From positions 1-16,880 of the forward strand of contig JACQHE010000002.1 in NCBI GenBank assembly GCA_016199185.1: a DNA stretch of 16,880 bases, read 5' to 3'. Shown piece by piece: positions 1 to 6,224 of this stretch. How positions within the stretch are numbered: the first letter of the stretch is position 1; each line of letters starts with the position of its first letter. The DNA comes from Candidatus Gottesmanbacteria bacterium (GTDB lineage Bacteria > Patescibacteriota > Microgenomatia > UBA10105 > UBA927). Both the position numbers and the translations under genes were made by a program. The notes under the pieces are model-generated. The model saw only the letters and a list, made by a program, of their open reading frames with translations. It did no database searches and was not told the DNA's origin.

Positions 1-132
1 ATCATGGTCCGGCAGGAGCAGCTGATGGCCGCGGTTTTGGAAGAAAGTTTTGAGCCGATCCTGCGGATTCTCACCATTATCCACTTCGCCGCCGCAGTGA
101 CGCTCTTTATCCTCGCCCTCATGATTCTTTAG
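1..132 (+). CDS. C-terminal end of an unidentified membrane protein (5' truncated by window)
   Basis: Frame 1 is open from the window edge to a TAG at 130-132 and gives 43 residues. The last 25 or so are strongly hydrophobic (LTIIHFAAAVTLFILALMIL) and would form one transmembrane helix ending right at the C-terminus. An ATG at 4 exists, but a gene cut by the window edge is more likely. The next gene begins 21 nt after the stop. The family cannot be identified from this fragment. Confidence 0.5.
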   Translation: MMVRQEQLMAAVLEESFEPILRILTIIHFAAAVTLFILALMIL

Positions 133-137
133 ATTCG

Positions 138-146
138 TGGTACGAT
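138..146 (+). promoter_or_regulatory. Extended -10 promoter directly upstream of the 154 gene
   Basis: TG-g-TACGAT forms an extended -10 element 7 nt before the ATG at 154, which puts the expected transcription start at or next to the start codon. No Shine-Dalgarno sequence precedes the ATG, so a leaderless mRNA is predicted. No convincing -35 is seen. Confidence 0.45.
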
Positions 147-153
147 AATCAAG

Positions 154-1911
154 ATGCGTATCCAACCCTCTTTGGGATCCGTCGTCGGTGTTTCGGACAA
201 CAATCATTGGGGCCAGGTCTTTTTGTCGCCCACGGCCTACGGCGTTGTGGAAGTTGAGGATGGGGATGGCCGAGCACGGGATTGGGGTGTGCGGGTGCTT
301 GCGAACTTAAGTGAACGAACCGCCGATCCGCCACGAAGCCTCAAGGCTGCCCAGGAGATTACCATCAAAGCGTTTGAAGATCGGGTCGTGAGTTTCATTC
401 TTCTCGTGCCGGTGGGTGCAGTCCTCTACATGGTGATGCTTGGAGAAGGGAAAGTGCTTCTCAAGCGCGGTGATGACCTGGCAGTCCTTATGGACCAGCC
501 CGGGGCAATATCCGGCGAAGTGCGAGAGGCGGATACGCTGATTCTCATGACCAAAAGTGTTGCCGCCGCCCTTACTCACGATGAAATGGAACATCTTTTT
601 GATCATTTAGAGGCGCCTGCGGTTGCAGAAAAAATGACGCTTGCCATCCATAAACACGAAGGGAATGTGGGCGCGGCCGCGCTCATTTTTCAGGTCAAGG
701 GACTCGCGCCTGTGGAGGTAGAAGAGCCGTCACCCAAACCGGAGCGCCGGCTCACACGGATGCGGTGGCGCGTGAGAGAACACATTCGATCAATCCCGGC
801 TATGTGGCGCCGGCCCATGGTCATCGTGAGTGCGCTTCTTATCTTATTGTTTATGGTGAGCGTGGCGCTTGGGATCAGGCGGCAACTGGGGCAAAAGGTG
901 GAAACAGACGTAGCCCGCGTCCTTACCGACGCGCAGCATGCCTACGATGAGGGGGTTGCGCTTTTGGAACTTAATCCCGTGAAGGGCAGAGAGCGCCTCA
1001 CGGTTGCCCGCGATGCCCTCGTCCCGCTTCAGGAAAGCCTCGCGCCGTCAAGCCTCGAGGGCAAAGCCGTGGGCAAGCTCTACAAAGACGTCACCGACCA
1101 GCTCACGATTGCCATGCAGGTCCACCGCGCCGAACCCGCGCTGTTTTACGATTTCTCACTTCTGAAAGCCAACGCCACCATTACATCTTTAGGGCAAAAT
1201 AGTGATACTGTAGCCATTCTTGACGGGAACGCATTAAGCGTGGGTCTCCTCACCGTCCCAGCCAAAAAAGGAGAGATTATCGCCGGTGGCGCAAGCTATC
1301 GCGGTGCAAGCCTCGTTGCTATGCATGGGGACAGTGTGTTTACGCTCGCGGGCGATGGCATCCACCGCGCATCGTTGCCGGAAAATAAAACCACGCCCTT
1401 GGTGGTGAAAAAAGATGATCAATGGGGGAGTATCGGCGCTATGGTTTCCTACGGCGGGAATCTGTATTTACTGGATACCGCCAAAAGCCGAATTTGGAAG
1501 TACATTGCGACCGATACGGGATTTTCCGAGACGCGGGAGTATCTCAATCCCGATACGCTTCCGGATCTGTCACAGGCGACCGGCATGGCCATAGACGGCG
1601 GCGTCTGGGTGGGTACAAAGGCCGGCCGGATTTTTCACTTTGTGCAGGGGAGAGAAGAAACGTTTGCGGTTCGCGGCGTGGAGCCTCCGTTTGGCAAGAC
1701 GCTTATGGTAGCAACGACCGAGGAGGACAAGAATCTTTACGTTTTAGACAGCGACAATAAGCGCGTGGTGGTTTTGGACAAAGACGGTGTGTATCTGGCC
1801 CAATACGTCTGGAGCGGCAACCTCACTCCGATCCAGATTGTGGTCTCCGAAAAACTCAAGCTCATCTTGCTTTTAGGCGGCGGCAAGCTATACTCTGTGG
1901 AACTCAAGTAA
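154..1911 (+). CDS. PP2C-like / transmembrane / beta-propeller protein
   Basis: 585 aa in three parts. Residues about 1-185 resemble a PP2C-type phosphatase fold: LYMVMLGEGKVLLKRGDDL aligns with the usual strand pair around VGDSRAYLLRDG, GAISGEVREADTLILMT resembles the following segment, and GNVGAAALIFQV sits where DNATVVVVRV is usual. The metal-binding Asp residues appear replaced (GEG and GN), so it is probably not an active phosphatase. Residues 222-241 are one transmembrane helix flanked by Arg-rich segments. After it, about 248-325 is helical and 330-585 has repeated short beta blades with DG/DS turns such as NLYVLDSDNKRVVVLDKDG, suggesting a beta-propeller. Topology would place the PP2C-like part inside and the propeller outside. 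A sensing or scaffold role is inference; the function is unknown. Confidence 0.75.
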   Translation: MRIQPSLGSVVGVSDNNHWGQVFLSPTAYGVVEVEDGDGRARDWGVRVLANLSERTADPPRSLKAAQEITIKAFEDRVVSFILLVPVGAVLYMVMLGEGKVLLKRGDDLAVLMDQPGAISGEVREADTLILMTKSVAAALTHDEMEHLFDHLEAPAVAEKMTLAIHKHEGNVGAAALIFQVKGLAPVEVEEPSPKPERRLTRMRWRVREHIRSIPAMWRRPMVIVSALLILLFMVSVALGIRRQLGQKVETDVARVLTDAQHAYDEGVALLELNPVKGRERLTVARDALVPLQESLAPSSLEGKAVGKLYKDVTDQLTIAMQVHRAEPALFYDFSLLKANATITSLGQNSDTVAILDGNALSVGLLTVPAKKGEIIAGGASYRGASLVAMHGDSVFTLAGDGIHRASLPENKTTPLVVKKDDQWGSIGAMVSYGGNLYLLDTAKSRIWKYIATDTGFSETREYLNPDTLPDLSQATGMAIDGGVWVGTKAGRIFHFVQGREETFAVRGVEPPFGKTLMVATTEEDKNLYVLDSDNKRVVVLDKDGVYLAQYVWSGNLTPIQIVVSEKLKLILLLGGGKLYSVELK

Positions 1912-1912
1912 C

Positions 1913-2060
1913 AAAATTCGAAATTCGAATATCGAAATCCGAGACAGATGCTGGAGTCGCGTTCGCTCCCCAGCATGACGTCATTCTGGCAAGCGAGTCT
2001 GCAAGCGCGTCCAGAATCTCGCATCGTTGTTTCGAATTTCGTGCTTCGTGCTTCGAATTT
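1913..2060. repeat. Composite palindromic (MITE/REP-like) element before smpB
   Basis: The gap between the propeller gene and smpB is filled by nested inverted repeats. The outer arms are AAATTCGAA at 1914-1922 and TTCGAATTT at 2052-2060, each part of a larger run of TTCGAA units. Inside lie two tandem stem-loops: ATGCTGG (1948) with CCAGCAT (to 1976), and ATTCTGG (1983-1989) with CCAGAAT (2011-2017). The junction CCAGCATGACGTCATTCTGG is itself nearly palindromic. No transposase is encoded, so it looks like a non-autonomous dispersed element. The smpB start codon lies 4 nt beyond it. Confidence 0.6.
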
Positions 2061-2064
2061 ATTT

Positions 2065-2508
2065 ATGAAGATTACTAATCGCAAAGCATTCTTTGATTAC
2101 GAAATAATAGATCGCTTTGAGGCGGGGATACATCTTGTGGGCAGTGAGGTCAAGTCACTCCGCGGCGGTCACGCCAAGCTGGACGGCTCCTACGTCAAAG
2201 TTATAGGATCGGAAATATACCTCGTAGGCGCCCAGATTTTTCCCTACCTCTATGCCCGTCCGGAAGGCTACGATCCGGCCCGCACCAGGAAGCTTCTTCT
2301 GCACAAGAAAGAGATCGTCAGCCTCAAGGGCAAGATTGAGGGCGCCAATTTGACCCTGGTTCCCCTTTCCTGGTATACTAAAGGTCCTTTGGTCAAGCTC
2401 GAAGTGGGCCTCGCGAAGGGCAAAAAGCAGTACGAAAAGCGCGAGGCCAAAAAGCGAGAAGACCAAAGAAGGGATCTCGAAACCGAGTTTCGGGGGAAGG
2501 TAAAATAA
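2065..2508 (+). CDS. smpB: SsrA-binding protein SmpB
   Basis: 147 aa, close to the family norm of about 150. SmpB binds the tRNA-like domain of tmRNA and brings it to stalled ribosomes for trans-translation. Recognisable blocks are NRKAFFDYEI at 5-14, GSEVKSLR at 26-33, the loop with RTRKLLLHKKEI at 73-84, YTKGPLVKLEVGLAKGKKQYEKRE at 104-127, and a basic C-terminal tail (KREAKKRE onward) that fills the mRNA channel. ATG 2065 is chosen because the family begins right there; the open frame continues upstream to 1948 only through the palindromic element. The tmRNA gene lies 240 nt downstream, which supports the assignment. There is no clear ribosome-binding site. Confidence 0.95.
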   Translation: MKITNRKAFFDYEIIDRFEAGIHLVGSEVKSLRGGHAKLDGSYVKVIGSEIYLVGAQIFPYLYARPEGYDPARTRKLLLHKKEIVSLKGKIEGANLTLVPLSWYTKGPLVKLEVGLAKGKKQYEKREAKKREDQRRDLETEFRGKVK

Positions 2509-2515
2509 GGTGTCT

Positions 2516-2734
2516 ATGAGTGGCACTCTATTTAAAGAAGGGGTTCTACCGTCGTCATTATTGCCAGCAGCGCTTACGCAGATAGAAGATATCGAAGCGC
2601 TTCTTAGGGAAGATGAATTAACGTTGGACCAAAGACGTATAGTAGAAAAATTCCTGATGCAAGCAAAAACTAACTATAGAAATTTAGAGAATTTAGCGCT
2701 GGGTCAACGTCCTTCTAACGATTTAATACAGTAA
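2516..2734 (+). CDS. Small unknown helical protein between smpB and ssrA
   Basis: 72 aa from ATG 2516. AAGG at 2507-2510, 5 nt before the ATG, supports this start; an in-frame GTG at 2510 would add two residues and overlap the AAGG itself. It follows smpB by 7 nt and ends 11 nt before the tmRNA, so it probably shares the smpB transcript. Residues about 20-65 (ALTQIEDIEALLREDELTLDQRRIVEKFL and on) are predicted amphipathic helices with no signal peptide or membrane segment. I do not recognise the family. Because it sits between the two trans-translation genes a related role is possible, but that is only context. Confidence 0.6.
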   Translation: MSGTLFKEGVLPSSLLPAALTQIEDIEALLREDELTLDQRRIVEKFLMQAKTNYRNLENLALGQRPSNDLIQ

Positions 2735-2745
2735 ACTTTTTAATT

Positions 2746-3150
2746 GGGGATGAATGATTCGACGAGAGAAGTACATTAACAACTGCAAGCCGGCGATGAC
2801 AAAAGAGCCGTAAAACTTTGTTAAAATTTATCTGCTGATAACTCAGACAGAAAACAGTCACTCCGTGAAGAACTCGCAGCTTTGCGAGCGCATTTCGGTA
2901 TGACTCCTCGACAGTTTGCGTTCGCGTAAACAGTTCAGGCGTTTAGCGATAATTTTTCTCGGTGGATTGCGCTAGGCGGAAACTTAGCCGGGACGTCAGG
3001 AATCAATTGACCGACTGATTCCGGAGCAAAAAGGTCAAACCCGTCTGTACGTTTTGTCTGTTTTGAGTACTGACGGTCATCAAATAGACTACGCTTGTAG
3101 ACGTTATCAGTGTACTTCCTCGGACCCGAGCTCACTACTCGGCATCTCCA
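2746..3150 (+). ncRNA. ssrA: tmRNA (transfer-messenger RNA)
   Basis: About 405 nt. The 5' end GGGGATGAATGATTCGACGA matches the conserved tmRNA start (GGGG..TGA..TTCGACG) and is followed by TGCAAGCCGG. The 5' GGGGATG pairs with CATCTCC at 3143-3149 (7 bp, one G-U), followed by discriminator A3150. CCA is not encoded (CCC follows). A T-arm-like stem CCGAG/CTCGG lies just before the acceptor strand. The likely resume codon is GCT at 2834, preceded by TTTATCT. From there a reading frame runs to TAA 2927-2929: 31 codons, starting ADNSDRKQSL and ending GMTPRQFAFA. About 210 nt between the tag stop and the 3' end would hold the pseudoknots. TAAACT at 2732-2737 is a possible -10. The gene lies just downstream of smpB. 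The exact resume codon is inferred from alignment by eye. Confidence 0.9.
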
Positions 3151-3162
3151 CCCTGGTTTTAT

Positions 3163-3198
3163 AAGGTACTTCCTTGCAAATCCGCAAGGAAGTACCTT
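3163..3198 (+). repeat. Perfect 15-bp hairpin covering the comFC ribosome-binding region
   Basis: AAGGTACTTCCTTGC at 3163-3177 is perfectly complementary to 3184-3198, with a six-base loop (AAATCC). It starts 12 nt after the tmRNA 3' end and finishes 7 nt before the comFC ATG at 3206. The only purine-rich Shine-Dalgarno-like sequence (AAGGAAG, 3187-3193) is inside the 3' arm. No T-run follows on either strand, so it is not a standard intrinsic terminator. It could act in tmRNA 3' processing, as a transcription barrier, or as a translational clamp on comFC. Confidence 0.75.
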
Positions 3199-3205
3199 GA
3201 GAAAA

Positions 3206-3904
3206 ATGCATCTTCTTGACTTTCTTTTCCCCAAACGCTGTCTTACGTGCTGGCGGTTCGGGAAGTATTTCTGTGACCGGTGCGCTTCAACCATCAAAAC
3301 CATTCAACCATCCGAAACCATTTGCCCTGTCTGCGAGCGATTGGCGTTTCGGGGTATGACACATCACCGGTGTCTGTCGCGCTACGGGCTTGATGGGCTC
3401 ATGAGCTTTTTTCACTACAACGGCATCGTGCGTGAGGCGGTGAAAGTATTGAAGTACCGCCGCGTCACCGACCTCGCCCAAGAGTTTGTTGAATTGATCC
3501 CTTCTGATTCATGTGAAGAGATTTTTCAGGTTTGTCATTCCCGCGAAAGCGGGAATCCAGTCTTCGTTCCTATTCCTTTACACGCTTCTCGTTATAGAGA
3601 TCGCGGCTTCAATCAGGCGGAAGTGCTAGGCAGGTTTCTCGCCGATCGCCTGCATATCCCCATCCGAACCGATATCCTCCGTCGTACAAAAAAGACCACC
3701 CCGCAGGTTGAGATGAAAGACAGGAAAGATCGGTTAAAGAATATGAAGAACGTATTTTCCATCCCTGATTCTAAATTCCTGATTCCTAATTCTCTTGTGT
3801 TATTCGACGACGTTTTTACGACCGGGGCCACCATGCGGGCCGCTGGAGAGACGCTCAAGCGCGCCGGCACCCGTTTCGTCTGGGCCGTCACCATGGCCCG
3901 TTGA
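3206..3904 (+). CDS. comFC: ComF family protein (ComFC-like phosphoribosyltransferase domain)
   Basis: 232 aa, typical for ComFC. In naturally transformable bacteria ComFC acts in the cytoplasm in handling incoming single-stranded DNA. The N-terminus carries a zinc-ribbon pattern with Cys at 12, 15, 23 and 26 and a CPVC at 40-43. The C-terminal phosphoribosyltransferase fold shows VPIPLH at 121-126, RGFNQAE at 133-139 and the PRPP-binding loop VLFDDVFTTGATM at 198-210. Two oddities break the normal pattern. Residues 109-118 (VCHSRESGNP) are encoded by an in-frame REP-type palindrome, and residues 186-195 (IPDSKFLIPN) come from a short repetitive ATTCCTAATTC-like stretch. ATG 3206 is preferred over the open frame back to 3110, which lies within the tmRNA. 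dprA and comM occur 2-3 kb downstream. Confidence 0.9.
   Translation: MHLLDFLFPKRCLTCWRFGKYFCDRCASTIKTIQPSETICPVCERLAFRGMTHHRCLSRYGLDGLMSFFHYNGIVREAVKVLKYRRVTDLAQEFVELIPSDSCEEIFQVCHSRESGNPVFVPIPLHASRYRDRGFNQAEVLGRFLADRLHIPIRTDILRRTKKTTPQVEMKDRKDRLKNMKNVFSIPDSKFLIPNSLVLFDDVFTTGATMRAAGETLKRAGTRFVWAVTMAR
3534..3560 (+). repeat. REP-type palindrome inserted in frame inside comFC
   Basis: ATTCCCGC (3537-3544), GAAA loop, GCGGGAAT (3549-3556), flanked by GTC and CCAG. This is the widespread REP-like hairpin motif GTCATTCCCGC..GCGGGAATCCAG. It is 27 nt long, a multiple of three, so comFC stays open and reads CHSRESGNP here, a peptide seen in unrelated proteins that carry this repeat. Confidence 0.85.
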
Positions 3905-3905
3905 T

Positions 3906-4538
3906 ATGAAGCACCCAAACACAATCGCTATTGTTGGTGGAGGAAGATTATCCAAGCAGCTTCTTCCGGAAATTATCAAAAGTAATTACGTTATCGGCGT
4001 TGACCGCGGAGCATATTGGTTAATCGTCAATGGCGTTATACCGAATATTGCCATTGGCGATTTTGATTCAGTGAGCACGCGAGAGTTTCAAATGATTAAC
4101 AATAACGTCAAACGGGTCAAGGAGTATCCCAAGAAAAAAAATTTTACGGACATGGAGCTTGCCGTAGATCACGCTATTAAGTTCAAGCCCAAAGAGGTGG
4201 TGATCTATGGAGCAGTAGGCAGCAGACTCGATCATACAATTGGAAATATTCAACTTCTCGAAAGATTACGCGGAGTAGGTGTTATCCGGGATCGCAACAA
4301 CGAGGTTAGAATCATCAGTGGTCGAATTACAATGAGAAAGGATGCCCGCTATCAGTATTTTTCCGTTCTTTCGGTTACCGAAACGATTGAAGTGTCTCTT
4401 ACGGGTTTTGCTTACGACGTCTCCCATGCCCTCATCCGCCGCGGCCAGACGCTGGGGGTCAGCAATGAGATCAAGGGGGTAAGGGCGACTATTGACGTTC
4501 ACCTCGGCCGCGCCCTCGTCATCCGTAGTAGAGACTAA
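3906..4538 (+). CDS. thiN: Thiamine pyrophosphokinase
   Basis: 210 aa. Transfers pyrophosphate from ATP to thiamine to make thiamine diphosphate, the active cofactor; an organism without thiamine synthesis needs it for salvage. Motifs in order: AIVGGGRLS at 8-16, GVDRGAYWLI at 31-40, IGDFDS at 50-55, the PKKKNFTDMELA block at 75-86 and GAVGSRLDHTIGNIQLL at 102-118. All match the TPK catalytic and ATP-binding motifs, and the C-terminal part (about 130-210) fits the TPK thiamine-binding beta-sandwich. It starts one base after the comFC stop, so the two are probably co-transcribed. The ATG at 3906 is the first sensible start; the frame open to 3795 overlaps the comFC core. Its stop lies 2 nt from the convergent tRNA-Ser gene. 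Confidence 0.93.
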   Translation: MKHPNTIAIVGGGRLSKQLLPEIIKSNYVIGVDRGAYWLIVNGVIPNIAIGDFDSVSTREFQMINNNVKRVKEYPKKKNFTDMELAVDHAIKFKPKEVVIYGAVGSRLDHTIGNIQLLERLRGVGVIRDRNNEVRIISGRITMRKDARYQYFSVLSVTETIEVSLTGFAYDVSHALIRRGQTLGVSNEIKGVRATIDVHLGRALVIRSRD

Positions 4539-4540
4539 TT

Positions 4541-4625
4541 TGGCGGAGGGTAGAGGGGTCGAACCTCTTAGGGCTTGCGCCCACGAGTTTTCAAGACTCG
4601 CGCATTACCGTCCTGCCCACCCTCC
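4541..4625 (-). tRNA. tRNA-Ser(UGA)
   Basis: On the minus strand GGAGGGT pairs with ACCCTCC, followed by G and an encoded CCA. The anticodon stem CGAGT/ACTCG encloses loop CTTGAAA, giving anticodon TGA. The long variable arm GGGCGCAAGCCC marks a class II tRNA, and the T-loop is TTCGACC. It lies 2 nt after tRNA-Ser(GCU) in the same transcript and convergent with thiN. Confidence 0.95.
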
Positions 4626-4627
4626 TT

Positions 4628-4715
4628 TGGCGGAGAGTGTGGGAGTCGAACCCACTCATCGTTATTCACGATGCAAGTTTAGCAAACTTGTGCCTTACCG
4701 TCCGGCCCACTCTCC
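4628..4715 (-). tRNA. tRNA-Ser(GCU)
   Basis: On the minus strand GGAGAGT pairs with ACTCTCC, followed by G and encoded CCA. Anticodon stem CAAGT/ACTTG encloses TTGCTAA, anticodon GCT. The variable arm is ATCGTGAATAACGAT and the T-loop TTCGACT. It is the promoter-proximal gene of a two-tRNA unit. Confidence 0.95.
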
Positions 4716-4725
4716 GTTTGATTGG

Positions 4726-4731
4726 ATTATA
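4726..4731 (-). promoter_or_regulatory. -10 box for the serine tRNA pair
   Basis: On the minus strand TATAAT occurs at 4731-4726, about 10 nt before the 5' end of tRNA-Ser(GCU), the right distance for a short tRNA leader. The -35 region is weak. Confidence 0.5.
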
Positions 4732-4747
4732 TCAAATATTGTGACTC

Positions 4748-4776
4748 TTGACTCTTAAGGCTAAAGAGGGTATAGT
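4748..4776 (+). promoter_or_regulatory. Consensus-like sigma-70 promoter upstream of the NYN gene
   Basis: TTGACT (4748-4753), a 17-nt spacer and TATAGT (4771-4776). Transcription should begin near 4783, immediately before the hairpin at 4790-4825. Confidence 0.65.
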
Positions 4777-4789
4777 ATTGTCATAAACG

Positions 4790-4825
4790 CCTCAGCTAGC
4801 GTCGTAAGACCCGCTGAGGTTTTTT
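4790..4825 (+). terminator. Rho-independent terminator just after a promoter
   Basis: CCTCAGC (4790-4796) pairs with GCTGAGG (4813-4819) and six T follow at 4820-4825. The 16-nt loop is large. It lies only about 10 nt after the predicted start of the 4748-4776 promoter, so it would yield a very short RNA or act as an attenuator for the NYN gene. Confidence 0.65.
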
Positions 4826-4841
4826 GTGGTACTATCTCCAT

Positions 4842-5423
4842 GTGTCTAAACGTATCTTATTTATCGATGGAGAAAACTTCTTCCATAAAGTTACTGAAGT
4901 ATTAAAAGAGGAAGGATCAGATAAAACAAAAGTTGATTTAGCATCTATTGATCTGAATAAATTATTTAAAGAACCCCTTAAAGGATTTGAAATCGGAAGA
5001 AAGATTTTCTATGTAGCTAAACTTCATTTTCATCCAGAAACCAAGAAAAAATCAGAAGAACTCATCAGGTTCCAAAGAAAACTCCGAAATACCTTAGTTG
5101 ACCACGGTTATGAATTTGTTATTGCGGGCAATGTCAGAGCCCAAAGGGTAGATAGTAAAATAGTCTTTAGAGAGAAAGGCGTTGACGTAAAAATAGCCGT
5201 TGATCTTATTTCGCTTTCCTGCAAGAAAGAATTGGAAACCGCTATCCTTTGTAGTTCTGATTCTGATTTACAACCCGCGATAGCCGAACTTAAAGAGCGT
5301 AGTGTGGAAGTTGTCTACGTAGGATTTGAGACAAATCCAAATAAGGGGTTAGCATACACTACCAACAGAACAATCCTATTTCGAAATTCAGAGATACTTG
5401 ACGCGTGTATAGTCCGGTCTTAA
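4842..5423 (+). CDS. NYN/PIN-like domain protein (LabA/DUF88 family), predicted RNase
   Basis: 193 aa from GTG 4842. The family has a PIN-like nuclease fold with a cluster of acidic residues that binds metal. Visible motifs are RILFIDGENFF at 4-14 (Asp9), EKGVDVKIAVDLI at 111-123 (Asp115, Asp121) and LCSSDSDLQPAI at 136-147 (Asp140, Asp142), in the normal order. GTG 4842 is preferred because the family begins directly with the IDGEN strand; the open frame goes back to a TTG at 4824 that lies in the terminator T-run. TGgTACTAT at 4827-4835 is an extended -10 six bases before the GTG, so a leaderless mRNA is likely. The gene is clearly more AT-rich than dprA after it, which may indicate separate acquisition. 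The target is unknown. Confidence 0.85.
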   Translation: MSKRILFIDGENFFHKVTEVLKEEGSDKTKVDLASIDLNKLFKEPLKGFEIGRKIFYVAKLHFHPETKKKSEELIRFQRKLRNTLVDHGYEFVIAGNVRAQRVDSKIVFREKGVDVKIAVDLISLSCKKELETAILCSSDSDLQPAIAELKERSVEVVYVGFETNPNKGLAYTTNRTILFRNSEILDACIVRS

Positions 5424-5429
5424 GTCATT

Positions 5430-6224
5430 ATGGCCAACATTGCCCCACCCATACCGCGGCTTCGCGATCTTACCAATACTCCGAAGCAATTGTATTATCG
5501 CGGCACCTGGGATAACACGCTATTTGTCAAATGTGCCGCCGTTGTGGGCAGCAGGCGCATGACGCAGTACGGCCGGATGGTGGTAGAAAAGCTCGTGCCG
5601 CAGCTTGTGGAAGAAGGATACACCATTGTTTCCGGTTTTATGTACGGCGTTGACCAGGCAGCCCACCGCGAGTGCCTGGCCGCCGGCGGCCGGACGATTG
5701 CGGTGCTGGGCTGGGGGATCAACTGGAAGGGGCTCGACAGCGCAGATAAAAAGCTCATGGCAGATATCGAAAAAACAGGACTTGTCCTGTCCGAATGGGA
5801 GGAGCAAAAGCCGCTTCTGTGGACGTTCCCGCAGCGCAATCGCATCGTCGCAGCGGTGAGCCACGACGTGTTCGTGGTAGAAGCGGCGGCCAAAAGCGGG
5901 GCGCTCATCACCGCCGCGATTGCGACCAAGCTCAAGCGTCCCGTTTGGGCAGTGCCCGGGCCCGTTACTTCCAAAACATCAGAAGGGACGAACCGGCTTA
6001 TAGCAAACGGTTTCGCGCGGATGTGGCTGCCGAAGAGAGATGGCGTAAAGAAAGAAGGCTCCACGGATAATCCCATCATAAAACTTTTGGAATCCGAGTC
6101 CATGAACGCCTCGGAAATCGCCAGAAAGCTGGGAGAGCCCATTGACAAAGTCGGGGCCCAGCTTTCATTATTGGTGCTATCCGGCGATATCATCGAGCGG
6201 GAAGGGTCCTTCTATGTTAGTTAA
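5430..6224 (+). CDS. dprA: DNA processing protein DprA (Smf)
   Basis: 264 aa, a short form without the N-terminal SAM domain. DprA protects incoming single-stranded DNA and loads RecA during natural transformation. The Rossmann-like core shows AAVVGSRRMTQYG at 36-48, YTIVSGFMYGVDQAAHRECL at 64-83, TIAVLGWGI at 89-97, TFPQRNRIVAAVSHDVFVVEA at 132-152, SGALITA at 156-162 and VWAVPGPVTSKTSEGTNRLIANG at 172-194. The usual SGLARGID is SGFMYGVD here. Residues about 213-264 form the winged-helix C-terminal domain (NASEIARKLGEPIDKVGAQLSLLVLSG and on). It follows the NYN gene by 6 nt and overlaps comM by 11 nt, so it is translated as part of a dprA-comM-yraN operon. Confidence 0.95.
   Translation: MANIAPPIPRLRDLTNTPKQLYYRGTWDNTLFVKCAAVVGSRRMTQYGRMVVEKLVPQLVEEGYTIVSGFMYGVDQAAHRECLAAGGRTIAVLGWGINWKGLDSADKKLMADIEKTGLVLSEWEEQKPLLWTFPQRNRIVAAVSHDVFVVEAAAKSGALITAAIATKLKRPVWAVPGPVTSKTSEGTNRLIANGFARMWLPKRDGVKKEGSTDNPIIKLLESESMNASEIARKLGEPIDKVGAQLSLLVLSGDIIEREGSFYVS

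Noticed and set aside
1948..2064. Upstream extension of smpB to an ATG at 1948
   Set aside because: The added codons lie in the palindromic repeat element and SmpB family proteins begin near ATG 2065.
3110..3205. Extension of comFC to a GTG at 3110
   Set aside because: This stretch is the 3' end of the tmRNA and the hairpin; ComFC homology starts at 3206.
2935..3303. 122-aa minus-strand frame across the region after smpB
   Set aside because: It covers the tmRNA and the start of comFC and shows no protein-like features.
4492..4758. 88-aa plus-strand frame
   Set aside because: It is the translation of two antisense serine tRNA genes.
5495..6193. 232-aa open frame on the minus strand opposite dprA
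   Set aside because: It is an antisense shadow of dprA: low-complexity Ser/Thr/Pro composition, no motif, and the plus-strand DprA motifs are unambiguous.
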